NCBI RefSeq assembly: GCF_002197815.1
Contig: NZ_NIUB01000001.1
Coordinates: 147,993 to 211,992 of the forward strand
Length of the DNA stretch: 64,000 bases
Direction of reading: 5' to 3'
Source: Pseudomonas oleovorans subsp. oleovorans
Lineage (GTDB): Bacteria > Pseudomonadota > Gammaproteobacteria > Pseudomonadales > Pseudomonadaceae
Numbering within the stretch: the stretch's first letter is position 1; the number at the start of each line of letters is the position of its first letter. The notes below the pieces were generated by a model that worked only from the letters and a program-made list of their open reading frames with translations, did not search any database and was not told where the DNA came from. Made by a program: the position numbers and the translations under genes. Of this stretch, positions 41,292 through 50,882 are shown in pieces.

Positions 41292-41389
41292 TCGCCTGCG
41301 CTCTGGTCTAATCTGGGAAACCGTTTGCCCCTTGCAGAGTGCAGGGACGACCCCCATATTAAGACGACTGCCCAGTTAGGAATTGCATC

Positions 41390-42970
41390 TTGAGCGATCT
41401 TCTCTCCCGCCGCCTGGCTCAGCTCGGCGAGCCGGCCAACCTGTCCCTGCTGGGTGAGTGTCTGCACGGCATCGAGCGCGAATGCCTGCGCGTCAATCAC
41501 GACGGCCAGCTGGCCCTGACCCCGCACCCGCAGGCGCTGGGCTCGGCACTGACCCATGCGCAGATCACCACCGACTACTCCGAGTCGCTGCTGGAGTTCA
41601 TCACCGGCACCGCCAATGATCCAGCCGCCACCCTCGCCGAACTGGACAGCATCCACCGCTTCGCCTACGACAAGCTCGATGGCGAACTGCTGTGGAGCCC
41701 GTCGATGCCCTGCGCCCTGCCGGACGAGGAGACCATTCCCATCGCCCGCTACGGCAGCTCCAACATTGGCCGTCTCAAGTACGTGTATCGCAAGGGTCTG
41801 GCGCTGCGTTACGGCAAGACCATGCAGTGCATCGCCGGCATTCACTACAACTTCTCCCTGCCCGAGGGGCTGTGGCAGTTGCAACAGCAAAGCGAAGGCA
41901 GCGAGCAGAGTGCGCGTGACTATCAGTCGGCGCGCTATATCGCATTGATCCGCAACTTCCGTCGCTACAGCTGGCTGCTGATGTACCTGTTCGGTGCCTC
42001 GCCGGCGCTGGACAAGGGCTTCATGCGTGGCCGTCCGCACCACCTTCAGGAACTGGACGCCAGCACCCTGTACCTGCCCTACGCCACCAGCCTGCGCATG
42101 AGCGACCTGGGTTACCAGAGCAGCGCACAGTCCGGCCTGACCCCCTGCTACAACGACCTGGCCAGCTACACCGACAGCCTGCGTCTGGCAGTCAGCACGC
42201 CCTACCCGGCCTATGTCGAGATCGGCACCAAGCGTGGCGACGAGTGGCTGCAACTCAATACCAACATCCTGCAGATCGAGAACGAGTACTACTCGAGTAT
42301 CCGCCCGAAACGCGTCACTTACAGCGGCGAGCGCCCGATCCAGGCGCTGATGAGCCGTGGCGTGCAGTACGTGGAAGTGCGCTGCCTGGACATCAACCCC
42401 TTCCTGCCGCTGGGCATCGATGTGGCGCAGGCGCGCTTCATCGACGCCTTCCTGCTGTTCTGCGCACTGGAAGACAGCCCGCTACTGGAAAACGGCGAGT
42501 GCAGCAGTTGCACCAGCAACTTCCTCAAGGTGGTCAAGGAGGGGCGGCGTCCCGGCCTGCACCTGCAGAAAGGTAGCCAGCAGGTAGAACTCAAAGTCTG
42601 GGCCAGCGAACTGCTCGAACGCATCCTGCCATTGGCCGAACTGCTTGATCGCAGCCAAGGCAGCAGCGCGCATATCGAGGCGTTGGCGCAGCAGCAAGCC
42701 AAGGTCGCGGATGTGGAAATGACGCCATCGACACAGGTACTGGCGCTTCTGCGTCAGGGCAAGAGCTTTACCGAGTTCGCCCTGCAGCAGAGCCTGCGTC
42801 ACGCCGAGTACTTCCGCGCTCAGCCGCTCAGCCCACAGCAGCAGAAGGCTTTCGAACAGGCCGCGCACGACTCGCTGGCCGCGCAGGCGGAGCTTGAAGC
42901 GCAGCCCGAGGGTGATTTCGATGCTTTCGTCGCGGCCTACCAGGCGAGCATTCTGGCTTTGGCCGTGTAG
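41390..42970 (+). CDS. gshA: Glutamate-cysteine ligase
   Basis: The 526-residue E. coli-type ligase catalyses the first, rate-limiting step of glutathione synthesis. Signature segments are [21 protein letters not shown], the [15 protein letters not shown] substrate region and [18 protein letters not shown]. The start is TTG at 41390 with AGGA nine bases upstream, and the length fits the family. It lies apart from gshB (7667) in the same window. It is followed by the small Rmf-like gene. Confidence 0.95.
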   Translation: MSDLLSRRLAQLGEPANLSLLGECLHGIERECLRVNHDGQLALTPHPQALGSALTHAQITTDYSESLLEFITGTANDPAATLAELDSIHRFAYDKLDGELLWSPSMPCALPDEETIPIARYGSSNIGRLKYVYRKGLALRYGKTMQCIAGIHYNFSLPEGLWQLQQQSEGSEQSARDYQSARYIALIRNFRRYSWLLMYLFGASPALDKGFMRGRPHHLQELDASTLYLPYATSLRMSDLGYQSSAQSGLTPCYNDLASYTDSLRLAVSTPYPAYVEIGTKRGDEWLQLNTNILQIENEYYSSIRPKRVTYSGERPIQALMSRGVQYVEVRCLDINPFLPLGIDVAQARFIDAFLLFCALEDSPLLENGECSSCTSNFLKVVKEGRRPGLHLQKGSQQVELKVWASELLERILPLAELLDRSQGSSAHIEALAQQQAKVADVEMTPSTQVLALLRQGKSFTEFALQQSLRHAEYFRAQPLSPQQQKAFEQAAHDSLAAQAELEAQPEGDFDAFVAAYQASILALAV

Positions 42971-43095
42971 GGCGAAGAACCGTCGACTGCGTCACAAAGC
43001 CAACCAGCGGAGCAAAAGCCAGGATGGGCGGCCACTCCCCTGGCCGCCCGGCCAGCTAGCATTGCCGGGTAAAGGACGATAGACGAGCAGCGCCC

Positions 43096-43287
43096 ATGGC
43101 CGATGACGCCACGCCGCAATGGAGCCTGGAAAGCCTGACCAAGGCCTACCAGCAAGGTTATATGGCCGGCCTTACTGACCAACCCAGGACCCGCCAGCCC
43201 TACCCTGACGAAATCCCCGCTGCGGCCTGGGAGGCCGGCTGGGACGACGGCTTCGAGCAGATGCGCCTGCAGCAGCACAGCGCCTGA
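43096..43287 (+). CDS. Small Rmf/CrpP-like protein
   Basis: The 63-residue protein has the pattern AYQQGYMAGLTDQPR, then QPYPDEIPAAAWEAGWDDGF. It resembles the ribosome modulation factor family (GYxAG, a central PY and a tryptophan followed by GW) and the related CrpP proteins. It may therefore bind ribosomes in stationary phase, but it lacks much of the basic charge of true Rmf, so the function is only suggested. It has its own ATG at 43096 and sits alone between gshA and argA. Confidence 0.65.
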   Translation: MADDATPQWSLESLTKAYQQGYMAGLTDQPRTRQPYPDEIPAAAWEAGWDDGFEQMRLQQHSA

Positions 43288-43379
43288 CACTCTGAACGCA
43301 TTGTGGGAGAGGCTTTAGCCGCGAGCGGTGAACCCGTCGCGGCTACATGCTCGGCCTTGGCCTCCCGCATCGCTCCAGC

Positions 43380-43426
43380 GTAGGAGCGGCTTCAGCCGCG
43401 AAGCTCGCGGATAAATCCGCGCCTAC
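43380..43426. repeat. REP-like element, GCGGCTTCAGCCGCGAA type
   Basis: A 47-base imperfect palindrome beginning GTAGGAGCGGCTTCAGCC and ending in GCGCCTAC, in the gap between the small Rmf-like gene and argA. A related half copy lies just upstream (about 43302-43347) and another after the CYTH-CHAD gene (49639-49661). Confidence 0.7.
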
Positions 43427-43450
43427 AGCTCCGGCCTGCTCTCGCTCCGC

Positions 43451-44749
43451 CTACAACGCCTTTTCGAACACCTTCGAGTTGCGTTGGTAGTTGTACAGCG
43501 ACGCCCGCGCGGTGGGCATGCGCTCGACGCTGCTCGGCTCGAAGCCGCGTTCGCGGAACCAGTGGGCGGTGCGGGTGGTGAGCACGAACAGGGTCTTGAT
43601 CCCCTGCGCCCGCGCCCTGGCCTCGATGCGCTTGAGCAATTCGTCACCACGACCACCGTGACGGTAATCGGGATTGACCGCCAGGCAGGCCAGTTCGCCG
43701 CAGTCGGAATCGGCGATGGGATAGAGCGCCGCGCAGGCGATGATCAGCCCCTCGCGCTCGACGATGCTGAACTGCTCGATCTCGCGCTCCAGTACCTCGC
43801 GCGAACGACGCACCAGAATGCCCTGCTCTTCCAGCGGGCTGATCAGCTCGATCAGACCACCGACATCCTCGATGGTCGCCTCGCGCAGGGACTCGAACTG
43901 CTCCTGCGCCACCAGGGTGCCGTTACCGGTACGGGTGAACAGTTCGCTGAGCAGCGCACCATCGGTGGCATAACTGACGATATGGCTGCGCTTGACGCCG
44001 CCGCGACAGGCTTCGGCGGCGGCATCGAGTAGCTCGCCCTGATAGTTGCTGCCCAGGCGCGCCAGATGCGCTGGCACCTGCTGCGGACGCAGTTCGCGCA
44101 CCAGCTTGCCGTTTTCATCGAGCAGGCCATCCTCGGCGCCGAACAGCAGCAGCTTGTCCGCCCCCAGGTCGATGGCCGCGCGGGTAGCGACGTCCTCGCA
44201 GGCCAGGTTGAAGATCTCCCCGGTGGGTGAATAACCCAGTGGCGACAACAGCACGATGCTGCGCTCGTCGAGCTGACGATTGATGCCCTTGCGGTCGATG
44301 CGCCGTACTTCGCCGGTGTGGTGGTAGTCGACGCCATCGACCACACCGATCGGCCGCGCGGTGACGAAGTTGCCGCTGGTCAGGCGCAGGCGTGAGCCCT
44401 GCATCGGCGAGGCAGCCATATCCATCGACAGACGCGCTTCGATGGCGATACGCAACTGGCCGACGGCGTCGATCACGCATTCCAGGGTCGGTGCGTCGGT
44501 GATGCGCAGGTCGCGATGGTAATGCGGGGTCAGGCCACGGGCAGCCAGGCGCGCCTCGATCTGCGGACGCGAGCCATGCACCAGCACCAGGCGCACGCCG
44601 AGGCTGTGCAACAGCACCAGATCGTGAACGATGTTGGCGAAGTTCGGGTGGGCAACACCCTCGCCCGGCAGCATGACCACGAAGGTGCAGTCGCGATGGG
44701 CGTTGATATAGGGCGATGCGTGGCGTAACCAGTTGACGTAGTCGTGCAT
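43451..44749 (-). CDS. argA: N-acetylglutamate synthase
   Basis: The 432-residue enzyme opens arginine synthesis. The N-terminal half is an amino-acid-kinase-like domain (LLHSLGVRLVLVHGSRPQIE). The C-terminal GNAT acetyltransferase domain (about residues 290-430) contains ACLAVNPDYRHGGRGDELLK. The N-terminal domain gives arginine feedback control in the family. argE follows upstream on the same strand, separated by 169 bp that holds only repeat-like sequence. Confidence 0.95.
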   Translation of the reverse strand: MHDYVNWLRHASPYINAHRDCTFVVMLPGEGVAHPNFANIVHDLVLLHSLGVRLVLVHGSRPQIEARLAARGLTPHYHRDLRITDAPTLECVIDAVGQLRIAIEARLSMDMAASPMQGSRLRLTSGNFVTARPIGVVDGVDYHHTGEVRRIDRKGINRQLDERSIVLLSPLGYSPTGEIFNLACEDVATRAAIDLGADKLLLFGAEDGLLDENGKLVRELRPQQVPAHLARLGSNYQGELLDAAAEACRGGVKRSHIVSYATDGALLSELFTRTGNGTLVAQEQFESLREATIEDVGGLIELISPLEEQGILVRRSREVLEREIEQFSIVEREGLIIACAALYPIADSDCGELACLAVNPDYRHGGRGDELLKRIEARARAQGIKTLFVLTTRTAHWFRERGFEPSSVERMPTARASLYNYQRNSKVFEKAL

Positions 44750-44918
44750 GTAGAGATCCGTTAGCGTGAAAGTCGCGCAGCGACGTCCTCCTTATACCCT
44801 TCTCCTTCCGGGAGAAGGTGGCGCGAGGCGCCGGATGAGGGAGGGCATGCCCGTTAGCGTCCAGACGTAGGGCGGGTACAACCCGCCATGAGCGATAGGG
44901 CGGGCTCGGGGCTGGCTC

Positions 44919-46085
44919 TCATCGTCGCTGCACGTCTTCGCTCCGGGTCAGGCAATAGTGTTGGATCATTTGGCGCAGTATGGCCACGGTCGGTTCGATG
45001 CGGGACAGCTCCAGGTGCTCCCCGGGCTGGTGCGCACAATCGATATCGCCGGGGCCGAGCACCAGCGTCTCGCAGCCAAGCTGCTGAAGATAAGGCGCTT
45101 CGGTACCGAATGCCACTGCCTGGGCCGTGTGCCCGGTCAGACGCTCGGCCAGACGCACCAGTTCGGCATCGGCGCGCTGCTCGAAGGGTGGCACTTCCGG
45201 GAACAGCGGGCCGTAATCGATACGCACCTGATGCTTGAGCGCCAGCGGCTGCAACTTGCCACGAATGGCTGCGCGCAACTGCTCGGGATCCATGCCCGGT
45301 AGCGGGCGCAGGTCGAACTCCAGGGCGCATTGGCCACAGATACGATTGGGGTTGTCGCCACCGTGAATGCAGCCAAGGTTCAGTGTCGGTTGTGGCACGC
45401 TGAATTGCGGGTTGTTGAACTCACGCTGCCATTGCGCACGCAGGCCGCGCAGCTCACCCATGACATCCTGCATGGCCTCCAGCGCACTGCGGCCAAGAGC
45501 TGGATTGGAGGAATGGCCACTTTGCCCAAGAATATCGATGCGCTCCATCATCACGCCCTTGTGCAGGCGTATGGGCTTGAGGCCTGTCGGCTCGCCAATC
45601 ACTGCAGCCCGGCCAAGCGGTCGGCCGGCAGCGGCCAAGGCACGGGCGCCGGCCATCGAGCTTTCTTCGTCACAGGTGGCGAGAATCAGCAGCGGCTGCT
45701 GGAAGGGCTGATCGAGCAGCGGTCGCACGGCCTCGATGGCCAGGACGAAGAAGCCCTTCATGTCGCAACTGCCGAGGCCCACCCAGCGGTCGCCCACTTC
45801 GCTCAGCTTGAGCGGATCGGTCTGCCACAGGGCCGCATCGAAGGGCACGGTATCGCTGTGCCCAGCCAGCACCAGACCACCAGGGCCGGAGCCATAACTG
45901 GCGAGCAGGTTGAACTTGCCGGGGGCGATCTGCTGGGTTTCGCAGGTAAAACCTAGATCACCGAGCCAGGCGGCAAGCAGCTCGATGACAGGCGCGTTGC
46001 TCTGGTCCCAATTGGGCTGGGTGCAGCTCACCGAGGGCGCTGCGATCAGCGCGGCGAACTGCTCTCGGAAGGACGGCAAGGGCAT
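44919..46085 (-). CDS. argE: Acetylornithine deacetylase
   Basis: The 388-residue M20-family metallopeptidase has zinc-binding motifs LAGHSDTVPFD, GSCDMKGFFVLAIEA and ATCDEESSMAG, plus an EAPYLQQLG segment near the C-terminus. It removes the acetyl group from N-acetylornithine or related arginine intermediates. Pseudomonads use the cyclic ArgJ route, so its role may be auxiliary. I chose the ATG at 46085 (MPLPSFREQFAALIAAPS). Confidence 0.92.
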   Translation of the reverse strand: MPLPSFREQFAALIAAPSVSCTQPNWDQSNAPVIELLAAWLGDLGFTCETQQIAPGKFNLLASYGSGPGGLVLAGHSDTVPFDAALWQTDPLKLSEVGDRWVGLGSCDMKGFFVLAIEAVRPLLDQPFQQPLLILATCDEESSMAGARALAAAGRPLGRAAVIGEPTGLKPIRLHKGVMMERIDILGQSGHSSNPALGRSALEAMQDVMGELRGLRAQWQREFNNPQFSVPQPTLNLGCIHGGDNPNRICGQCALEFDLRPLPGMDPEQLRAAIRGKLQPLALKHQVRIDYGPLFPEVPPFEQRADAELVRLAERLTGHTAQAVAFGTEAPYLQQLGCETLVLGPGDIDCAHQPGEHLELSRIEPTVAILRQMIQHYCLTRSEDVQRR

Positions 46086-46153
46086 CGGCGCTCTCCTGGG
46101 TCGGAGCTCCATAATAGGAGCATCCAACCTCAGGGGAAACCGCCAGGGCGGAA

Positions 46154-47425
46154 TCAGACTCCGCCGAACAGTGCGCGCAGGATGAAGAAGAAGATGATCG
46201 ACAGAATCGCACCGGCCGGTAAGGTAATGATCCAGGACAGGAAGATCTTGCCGATCATGCCCAGGTTCAGTGCACCGATACCGCGCGCCAGGCCAACGCC
46301 GAGAATGGCGCCGACCAGGGTATGGGTGGTAGAAATCGGCAGCCCCAGGCCCGAGGCACTGACTACGGTGGTGGCAGCCGCCAGCTCGGCAGCGAAGCCA
46401 CGGCTGGGCGTCAGCTCGGTGATTTCCTTGCCGATGGTGGCGATCACCTTGTAGCCATAGGTGGCCAGGCCGACCACGATACCCAGCGCACCCAGCAACA
46501 GGATCCAGCCCGGCACAATCGACTTCTCACCTGCCGCCAACTCACCGCCGCTCTGAATGACGCCAACGATAGCCGCCAGCGGGCCAACGGCGTTGGCCAC
46601 ATCGTTGGAGCCGTGAGCAAAGGCCATGGCACAGGCGGTAAAGATCATCAGCACCGCGAACACTTTCTCCACACTGGAGAAGTGGAAAGTCTTGTCTGCC
46701 TCGACATCGACGTGGATGCGACTGAGCAGGGCGATACCGATCAGCATCACCAACACACCGATACCGATGGACAGCATGAAGCCTTCGGTACTGGAGAGGT
46801 TCAAACCAACGTGTTTGAGCCCCTTGGTCATGGTCATCAGCGAGATGACGAACCCGGTAATGAACATGTACAGCGGCACGAAACGCTTGGCATTCAGGAA
46901 GGGGTTATCAGTGTCGATGATCAGCTTCTGCACACTGACGAACAGGCAGAAGGAGATGATCCCGGCCAGCATCGGCGTGACCACCCAACTGGCGACGATG
47001 GGGCCGACACCGCCCCAGTGCACCGCATCCATGGATACGCCCACAGCGGCAAAGCCGATGACTGCGCCAACGATGGTGTGCGTGGTCGATACCGGCCAGC
47101 CGCGCGTCGAGGCGACCAACAGCCAGGTTCCCGCAGCCAGCAGCGCCGACATCATGCCCAGCACCATCAGGTTGGGGCTGATCATGTTGGCATCGACGAT
47201 GCCATTCTTGATGGTTTCGGTCACCTCACCACCGGCCAGGTAGGCACCGGCAAATTCGAAGACCATGGCGATGATGATCGCCTGCTTGATGGTCAATGCT
47301 CGCGAGCCAACGGATGTACCCATGGCGTTGGCTACATCGTTGGCCCCGACACCCCAGGCCATGAAAAAACCGAAAAGGCAGGCAAGCACGAGCAGAATCA
47401 GCCCGTAGTCCGCAATTAGAGACAT
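46154..47425 (-). CDS. pit: Low-affinity inorganic phosphate transporter (Pit family)
   Basis: The 423-residue inner-membrane transporter has the duplicated PiT signature GANDVANAMGTSVGS (N-terminal half) and GSNDVANAVGPLAAIVG (C-terminal half), with about ten TM segments. It carries phosphate with protons or as a metal complex. The DUF47 gene is immediately upstream on the same strand (38-bp gap), the usual Pit partner arrangement. Confidence 0.94.
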   Translation of the reverse strand: MSLIADYGLILLVLACLFGFFMAWGVGANDVANAMGTSVGSRALTIKQAIIIAMVFEFAGAYLAGGEVTETIKNGIVDANMISPNLMVLGMMSALLAAGTWLLVASTRGWPVSTTHTIVGAVIGFAAVGVSMDAVHWGGVGPIVASWVVTPMLAGIISFCLFVSVQKLIIDTDNPFLNAKRFVPLYMFITGFVISLMTMTKGLKHVGLNLSSTEGFMLSIGIGVLVMLIGIALLSRIHVDVEADKTFHFSSVEKVFAVLMIFTACAMAFAHGSNDVANAVGPLAAIVGVIQSGGELAAGEKSIVPGWILLLGALGIVVGLATYGYKVIATIGKEITELTPSRGFAAELAAATTVVSASGLGLPISTTHTLVGAILGVGLARGIGALNLGMIGKIFLSWIITLPAGAILSIIFFFILRALFGGV

Positions 47426-47463
47426 AAGTTAGTTTCCGTAGATCCCAGAAAGGACACTGGCGC

Positions 47464-48141
47464 TTAGCGCGCCAGCAGTTGTTCCAGACGGTTGCCCACT
47501 CGCTGGGCACGATCGGCGACATCGCCGATCCAGTCGATGATCTGATAGAGGAACATCACATCGACCGGAGGAAGATCCTGCTCCAGCTTGAACAGGTTGC
47601 GGCGCACCTCGATCTGCAGGCGATCGGTATCGTTTTCGATCGAACCGAGCTCCTCGATCAGGGTTTCCACAAGTACAGCTTCACGGCCGGCGAAACCGGT
47701 CTCGAGCAGCTCGTCCAATTCGTTCATTGCCTTCAGCGCCTGAGCGCTGGCATCCACGCTGCGCTGCACATAGGTGCGCATCAGCGGCTGCAACGGCTGT
47801 GGAATAGCCATCTGCCGGCCGAGCATCAGGCCAGCGATGTCCTTGGCGCGGTTGGCGACTTTGTCCTGTACACTGAGCAGCTCGAGCAGGTCCGAACGCG
47901 GCACCGGCAGGAACAGGCTCTTGGGCAGGTGCAGGCGCACGCTTTTCTTCAGCTTGTCGGCCTCGTGCTCCAGCCGGGACATCTCCTGTTGTACCTGTTC
48001 CACCTTGGCCCAGTCCTCGACCATTATGGCTTCGAAGAAAGGCACCAGGTTCGCCGCGCACTCGTGAGCCTTGGCGATATGCTGTTGCATGGGGCCGATG
48101 GGTGAACGGCCGAACAGGCTGACAAAGGGATTGATAGGCAT
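47464..48141 (-). CDS. DUF47/PhoU-like protein (TIGR00153)
   Basis: The 225-residue all-helical protein of the DUF47 family is related to PhoU. It starts MPINPFVSLFGRSPIGPMQQH, the usual N-terminus of this family, and is rich in heptad-like helices (QVQQEMSRLEHEADKLKKSV). These proteins are almost always co-transcribed with pit and probably regulate phosphate or magnesium uptake. It is first in the two-gene operon. Confidence 0.9.
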   Translation of the reverse strand: MPINPFVSLFGRSPIGPMQQHIAKAHECAANLVPFFEAIMVEDWAKVEQVQQEMSRLEHEADKLKKSVRLHLPKSLFLPVPRSDLLELLSVQDKVANRAKDIAGLMLGRQMAIPQPLQPLMRTYVQRSVDASAQALKAMNELDELLETGFAGREAVLVETLIEELGSIENDTDRLQIEVRRNLFKLEQDLPPVDVMFLYQIIDWIGDVADRAQRVGNRLEQLLAR

Positions 48142-48253
48142 AGGGTAAGCCCCTGTTTTGAGAAGGTCGCAAGTATAGGGAGCGACTTCGTCATTCGCCA
48201 GCGCGTGTCATCGGTCTGTCACATTTTTAAAAAAGGGCGATCAAGTCTCCACC

Positions 48254-49618
48254 ATGGTCAAAGAAACCGAAATCAAACTGCGTGCCAGTCGCGCCACCCT
48301 GGCCGCCCTGCGCGAGCACCCGCTGCTGAAGAAACGCAACAAGAGCGGCTGGCAACGCGGCGAGCTGTTCAATCAGTACTACGACACCCCGAACCGCGAC
48401 CTGGCCCATGCCAAGGTCGCGCTGCGCCTGCGCCGCGACGGCGAGCAGTTCATTCAGACGCTGAAAAGTCGCGGCCAGAGCATTGCCGGCCTGTCCGAGC
48501 GCAACGAGTGGGACTGGTACCTGAGCAAGGCCAAGCTCGACCTGAAAAAGCTCGACGACAGTTGCTGGCCGGCCAGCCTGGCCGAGCTGGACAAGAAAAC
48601 CCTGCAACCGCTGTTCACCACTGATTTCGTCCGCGAGAAGGCCGAGATCGCCTGGGGTCGCGGCAAGGCCAAGGTGGTCATCGAAGCCGCGCTGGACCTG
48701 GGCAAGGTAATCGCCGGCGAAGGTGAAGAAGAGATCTGCGAACTGGAGCTGGAACTGCGCCAGGGCGAACCCGCCGCGCTGCTGGAGCTGGCCTGCGAAC
48801 TGGCTGCCGAACTGCCGCTGATGCCCTGCGACATCAGCAAGGCCGAACGTGGCTATCGCCTGTTCGATGCCGGCAGTTACAGCCTGAGCCTGCCGCCCCC
48901 CGAGCTGAACGCCGAGATGAGCCTGGACGACGCCTTTGCCGCCCTCGCCTGGCATCTGCTCGGCGCCAGCCAGCGCCTGGCCGAGCAATATCGCTGGAAC
49001 GGCCACTGGAGTCTGTTGCAGCAATGGCTGGAGCAACTGATCGATCTGCGCGCCCTGCTTGCCAGCCTCGGCCAGGCCGCACCGCGCGCCAGCTCACGCG
49101 AACTGCGCGAAGCCCTCGACGCCCTGCTCGACGACTGGCGCCCGCGTCTGGCAGCCGGGCAGCACGACGACAACATGCGCCGTAATGCGCCGGCACTGTT
49201 CGCCGCTGAGCTGGATGGCTGCCGTTGGGGCCTGCTGTCGCTGAAGCTGTCGCACTGGTTGCTACAACGCAGCTGGACGCAAGCACGCAACAGCCGTGGC
49301 GATCGCCAGGGCAACGCGGCACTGGGTAACTGGCTGCCAACCCTGCTGGGCGAAGAAGGCACGGCCCTGCAGCTGCGCCGCTATCAGCAGCAGCCGGAGG
49401 ACCTGGCCGAGCAGATGCCGCGCCTGGAGCGCCTGCTGGTCTGGCTGCGCCTGGCCCGTGGGGTGCTGGAAGTGCCCGAGGTCGACCGCCTGTATGGCGA
49501 GCTGAACAAGCTGTACGAACTGGCTCAGCAGGAGCTGGACGACGAGCAGCGCCAACTGCGTGCGACTCAGACGCAGATCGTGAGCAGCCTCAAGGCCTGG
49601 AAGGCGTTGGTGAAATAG
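48254..49618 (+). CDS. CYTH-CHAD domain protein (inorganic triphosphatase-like)
   Basis: The 454-residue protein has an N-terminal CYTH domain starting with the ExExK motif (VKETEIKLRA, residues 2-11), a KVALRLRRDGEQFIQTLKS basic strand and EICELELELRQG acidic strands. The C-terminal half (about 220-454) is a histidine-rich CHAD domain with HWLLQRSW-like helices. E. coli YgiF with this layout is an inorganic triphosphatase, and CHAD domains bind polyphosphate. It stands divergent from the pit/DUF47 operon, which suggests a phosphate link. Confidence 0.88.
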   Translation: MVKETEIKLRASRATLAALREHPLLKKRNKSGWQRGELFNQYYDTPNRDLAHAKVALRLRRDGEQFIQTLKSRGQSIAGLSERNEWDWYLSKAKLDLKKLDDSCWPASLAELDKKTLQPLFTTDFVREKAEIAWGRGKAKVVIEAALDLGKVIAGEGEEEICELELELRQGEPAALLELACELAAELPLMPCDISKAERGYRLFDAGSYSLSLPPPELNAEMSLDDAFAALAWHLLGASQRLAEQYRWNGHWSLLQQWLEQLIDLRALLASLGQAAPRASSRELREALDALLDDWRPRLAAGQHDDNMRRNAPALFAAELDGCRWGLLSLKLSHWLLQRSWTQARNSRGDRQGNAALGNWLPTLLGEEGTALQLRRYQQQPEDLAEQMPRLERLLVWLRLARGVLEVPEVDRLYGELNKLYELAQQELDDEQRQLRATQTQIVSSLKAWKALVK

Positions 49619-49752
49619 CGGCTGGGCAGGCACAACAATCGCGGCTGAAGCCGCTCCTACAGATCGCTGCACAACGCCCCGATCAGTGACACCATGAAAA
49701 ACGGGCCCCGCAGGGCTAATGCCTGTCAGTTAAGCCGTTGCACTCGATCTTT

Positions 49753-49812
49753 GTAGGGGCCGGCTTGCCGGCGATCCGCCATAAAAAGCATCGCCAGCAA
49801 GCTGGCTCCTAC
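49753..49812. repeat. REP-like palindrome, GCCGGCTTGCCGGC type
   Basis: The left arm GTAGGGGCCGGCTTGCCGGC (extending to GAT, 49753-49775) pairs imperfectly with 49790-49812, ATCGCCAGCAAGCTGGCTCC plus TAC. A half copy is at 17996-18019. It lies inside the larger inverted repeat 49697-49892. Confidence 0.7.
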
Positions 49813-49847
49813 AAAAAGCGCCCCCTCTACTGCAAGTAGGAGGGGGT
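49812..49847 (-). terminator. Intrinsic terminator of the spu operon
   Basis: Read on the minus strand, CCCCCTCCTAC and GTAGAGGGGG form an 10-11 base stem around TTGCA, followed by CGCTTTTTG. It is about 62 bp past the spuH stop, on the strand of the spu operon. Confidence 0.75.
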
Positions 49848-49908
49848 GGTGACGAACTTATCTGATCAGCATTACTTGCGGGGCCCGTTTTTGCTTTCAG
49901 CCAGAAGC

Positions 49909-50796
49909 TCAGTTGCTGCTGGTGCTGCGACGGCTGTCGACGACCTGCTGCCAGGACGGACTGGTGGTCTCGTCCATGGCCTGCTGCAAGGCCTTCTTGC
50001 GTTTTTCCTCAGCGCGATGGGCGAAGAACCAGGCCAGGAAGGTGGCGAACGACACCGCCAGCAGGATCAGGCTGGCCACCGCGTTGATCTCCGGCTTAAC
50101 CCCCAGGCGCACGGCGGAGAAGATCTCCATCGGCAGGGTGGTCGAACCCGGACCGGAGACGAAGCTGGCCAGCACCAGGTCGTCCAGCGACAGGGCGAAG
50201 GACATCATCGCGCCCGCTGCCAGCGACGGTGCGATCATCGGCACGGTGATCAGGAAGAACACCTTCCACGGCCGCGCTCCCAGATCCATGGCCGCCTCTT
50301 CGATGGACATGTCCAGCTCACGCAGACGCGATGACACCACCACCGCCACATAGGCCGAGCAGAAGGTGGTGTGGGCGATCCAGATGGTGGTCATGCCGCG
50401 CTGCATCGGCCAACCGATCAGTTGTGCCATCAGCACGAACAGCAGCAGCAGCGACAGACCGGTGATCACTTCCGGCATCACCAGCGGCGCGGTAACCAGA
50501 CCACCGAACAGCGTGCGTCCCTTGAAGTGGGTGATGCGGGTCAGCACGAAGGCCGCCAGGGTGCCCAGCGCCACCGCCGCGATGGCGGTGTAGCAGGCAA
50601 TTTCCAGCGAGCGCATCACCGAGTTCATCAGCTGGGTGTTGTCGAGCAAACCGACGTACCACTTCACCGACCAGCCGCCCCACACCGTTACCAGCCGCGA
50701 GGCGTTGAACGAGTAGATGACCAGGATGACCATGGGCAGGTAGATGAAGATCAGGCCAGCCCAGAGCATGATGCTGGAGAAACTGAAACGCTTCAT
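49909..50796 (-). CDS. spuH: SpuH, polyamine ABC transporter permease (PotI-like)
   Basis: The 295-residue inner-membrane permease has about six TM segments (first about 8-30) and the EAA loop MSIEEAAMDLGARPWKVFFL typical of binding-protein-dependent importers. With SpuG it forms the putrescine/spermidine channel. Its ATG (50796) overlaps the stop of an upstream mini-cistron by ATGA; in the ancestral layout it would have overlapped spuG directly. Last gene of the spu operon. Confidence 0.93.
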   Translation of the reverse strand: MKRFSFSSIMLWAGLIFIYLPMVILVIYSFNASRLVTVWGGWSVKWYVGLLDNTQLMNSVMRSLEIACYTAIAAVALGTLAAFVLTRITHFKGRTLFGGLVTAPLVMPEVITGLSLLLLFVLMAQLIGWPMQRGMTTIWIAHTTFCSAYVAVVVSSRLRELDMSIEEAAMDLGARPWKVFFLITVPMIAPSLAAGAMMSFALSLDDLVLASFVSGPGSTTLPMEIFSAVRLGVKPEINAVASLILLAVSFATFLAWFFAHRAEEKRKKALQQAMDETTSPSWQQVVDSRRSTSSN

Positions 50797-50882
50797 GGGC
50801 GGCCCTCCAGTTCTTTAGCCACGCGTCTGGTTAAAAAGCCGGTTGAACAGGATGACGGGCTCATTGCGATTAGATCAGTCAT
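50793..50882 (-). CDS. 29-codon mini-cistron, second tandem copy
   Basis: ATG at 50882, TGA at 50795-50793, encoding MTDLIAMSPSSC... to ...KELEGRP (29 residues). Its start overlaps the stop of the first mini-cistron and its stop overlaps the spuH ATG. The last seven residues repeat the C-terminus of SpuG. It is preceded by GCTGGAGGG, a good ribosome-binding site copied with the repeat. Whether the peptide itself matters is unknown; its role may be to carry ribosomes to spuH. Confidence 0.5.
   Translation of the reverse strand: MTDLIAMSPSSCSTGFLTRRVAKELEGRP

Larger units (their letters stand above)
49697..49892. repeat. Long interrupted inverted repeat (16-bp perfect arms)
   Basis: AAAAACGGGCCCCGCA (49697-49712) and TGCGGGGCCCGTTTTT (49877-49892) are exact complements 164 bp apart. 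The interval holds a REP-like palindrome (49753-49812) and a terminator-like hairpin (49815-49847). It looks like a terminator-type stem whose loop has been filled by other elements, or a small mobile unit. No ORF is convincing inside. Confidence 0.75.
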
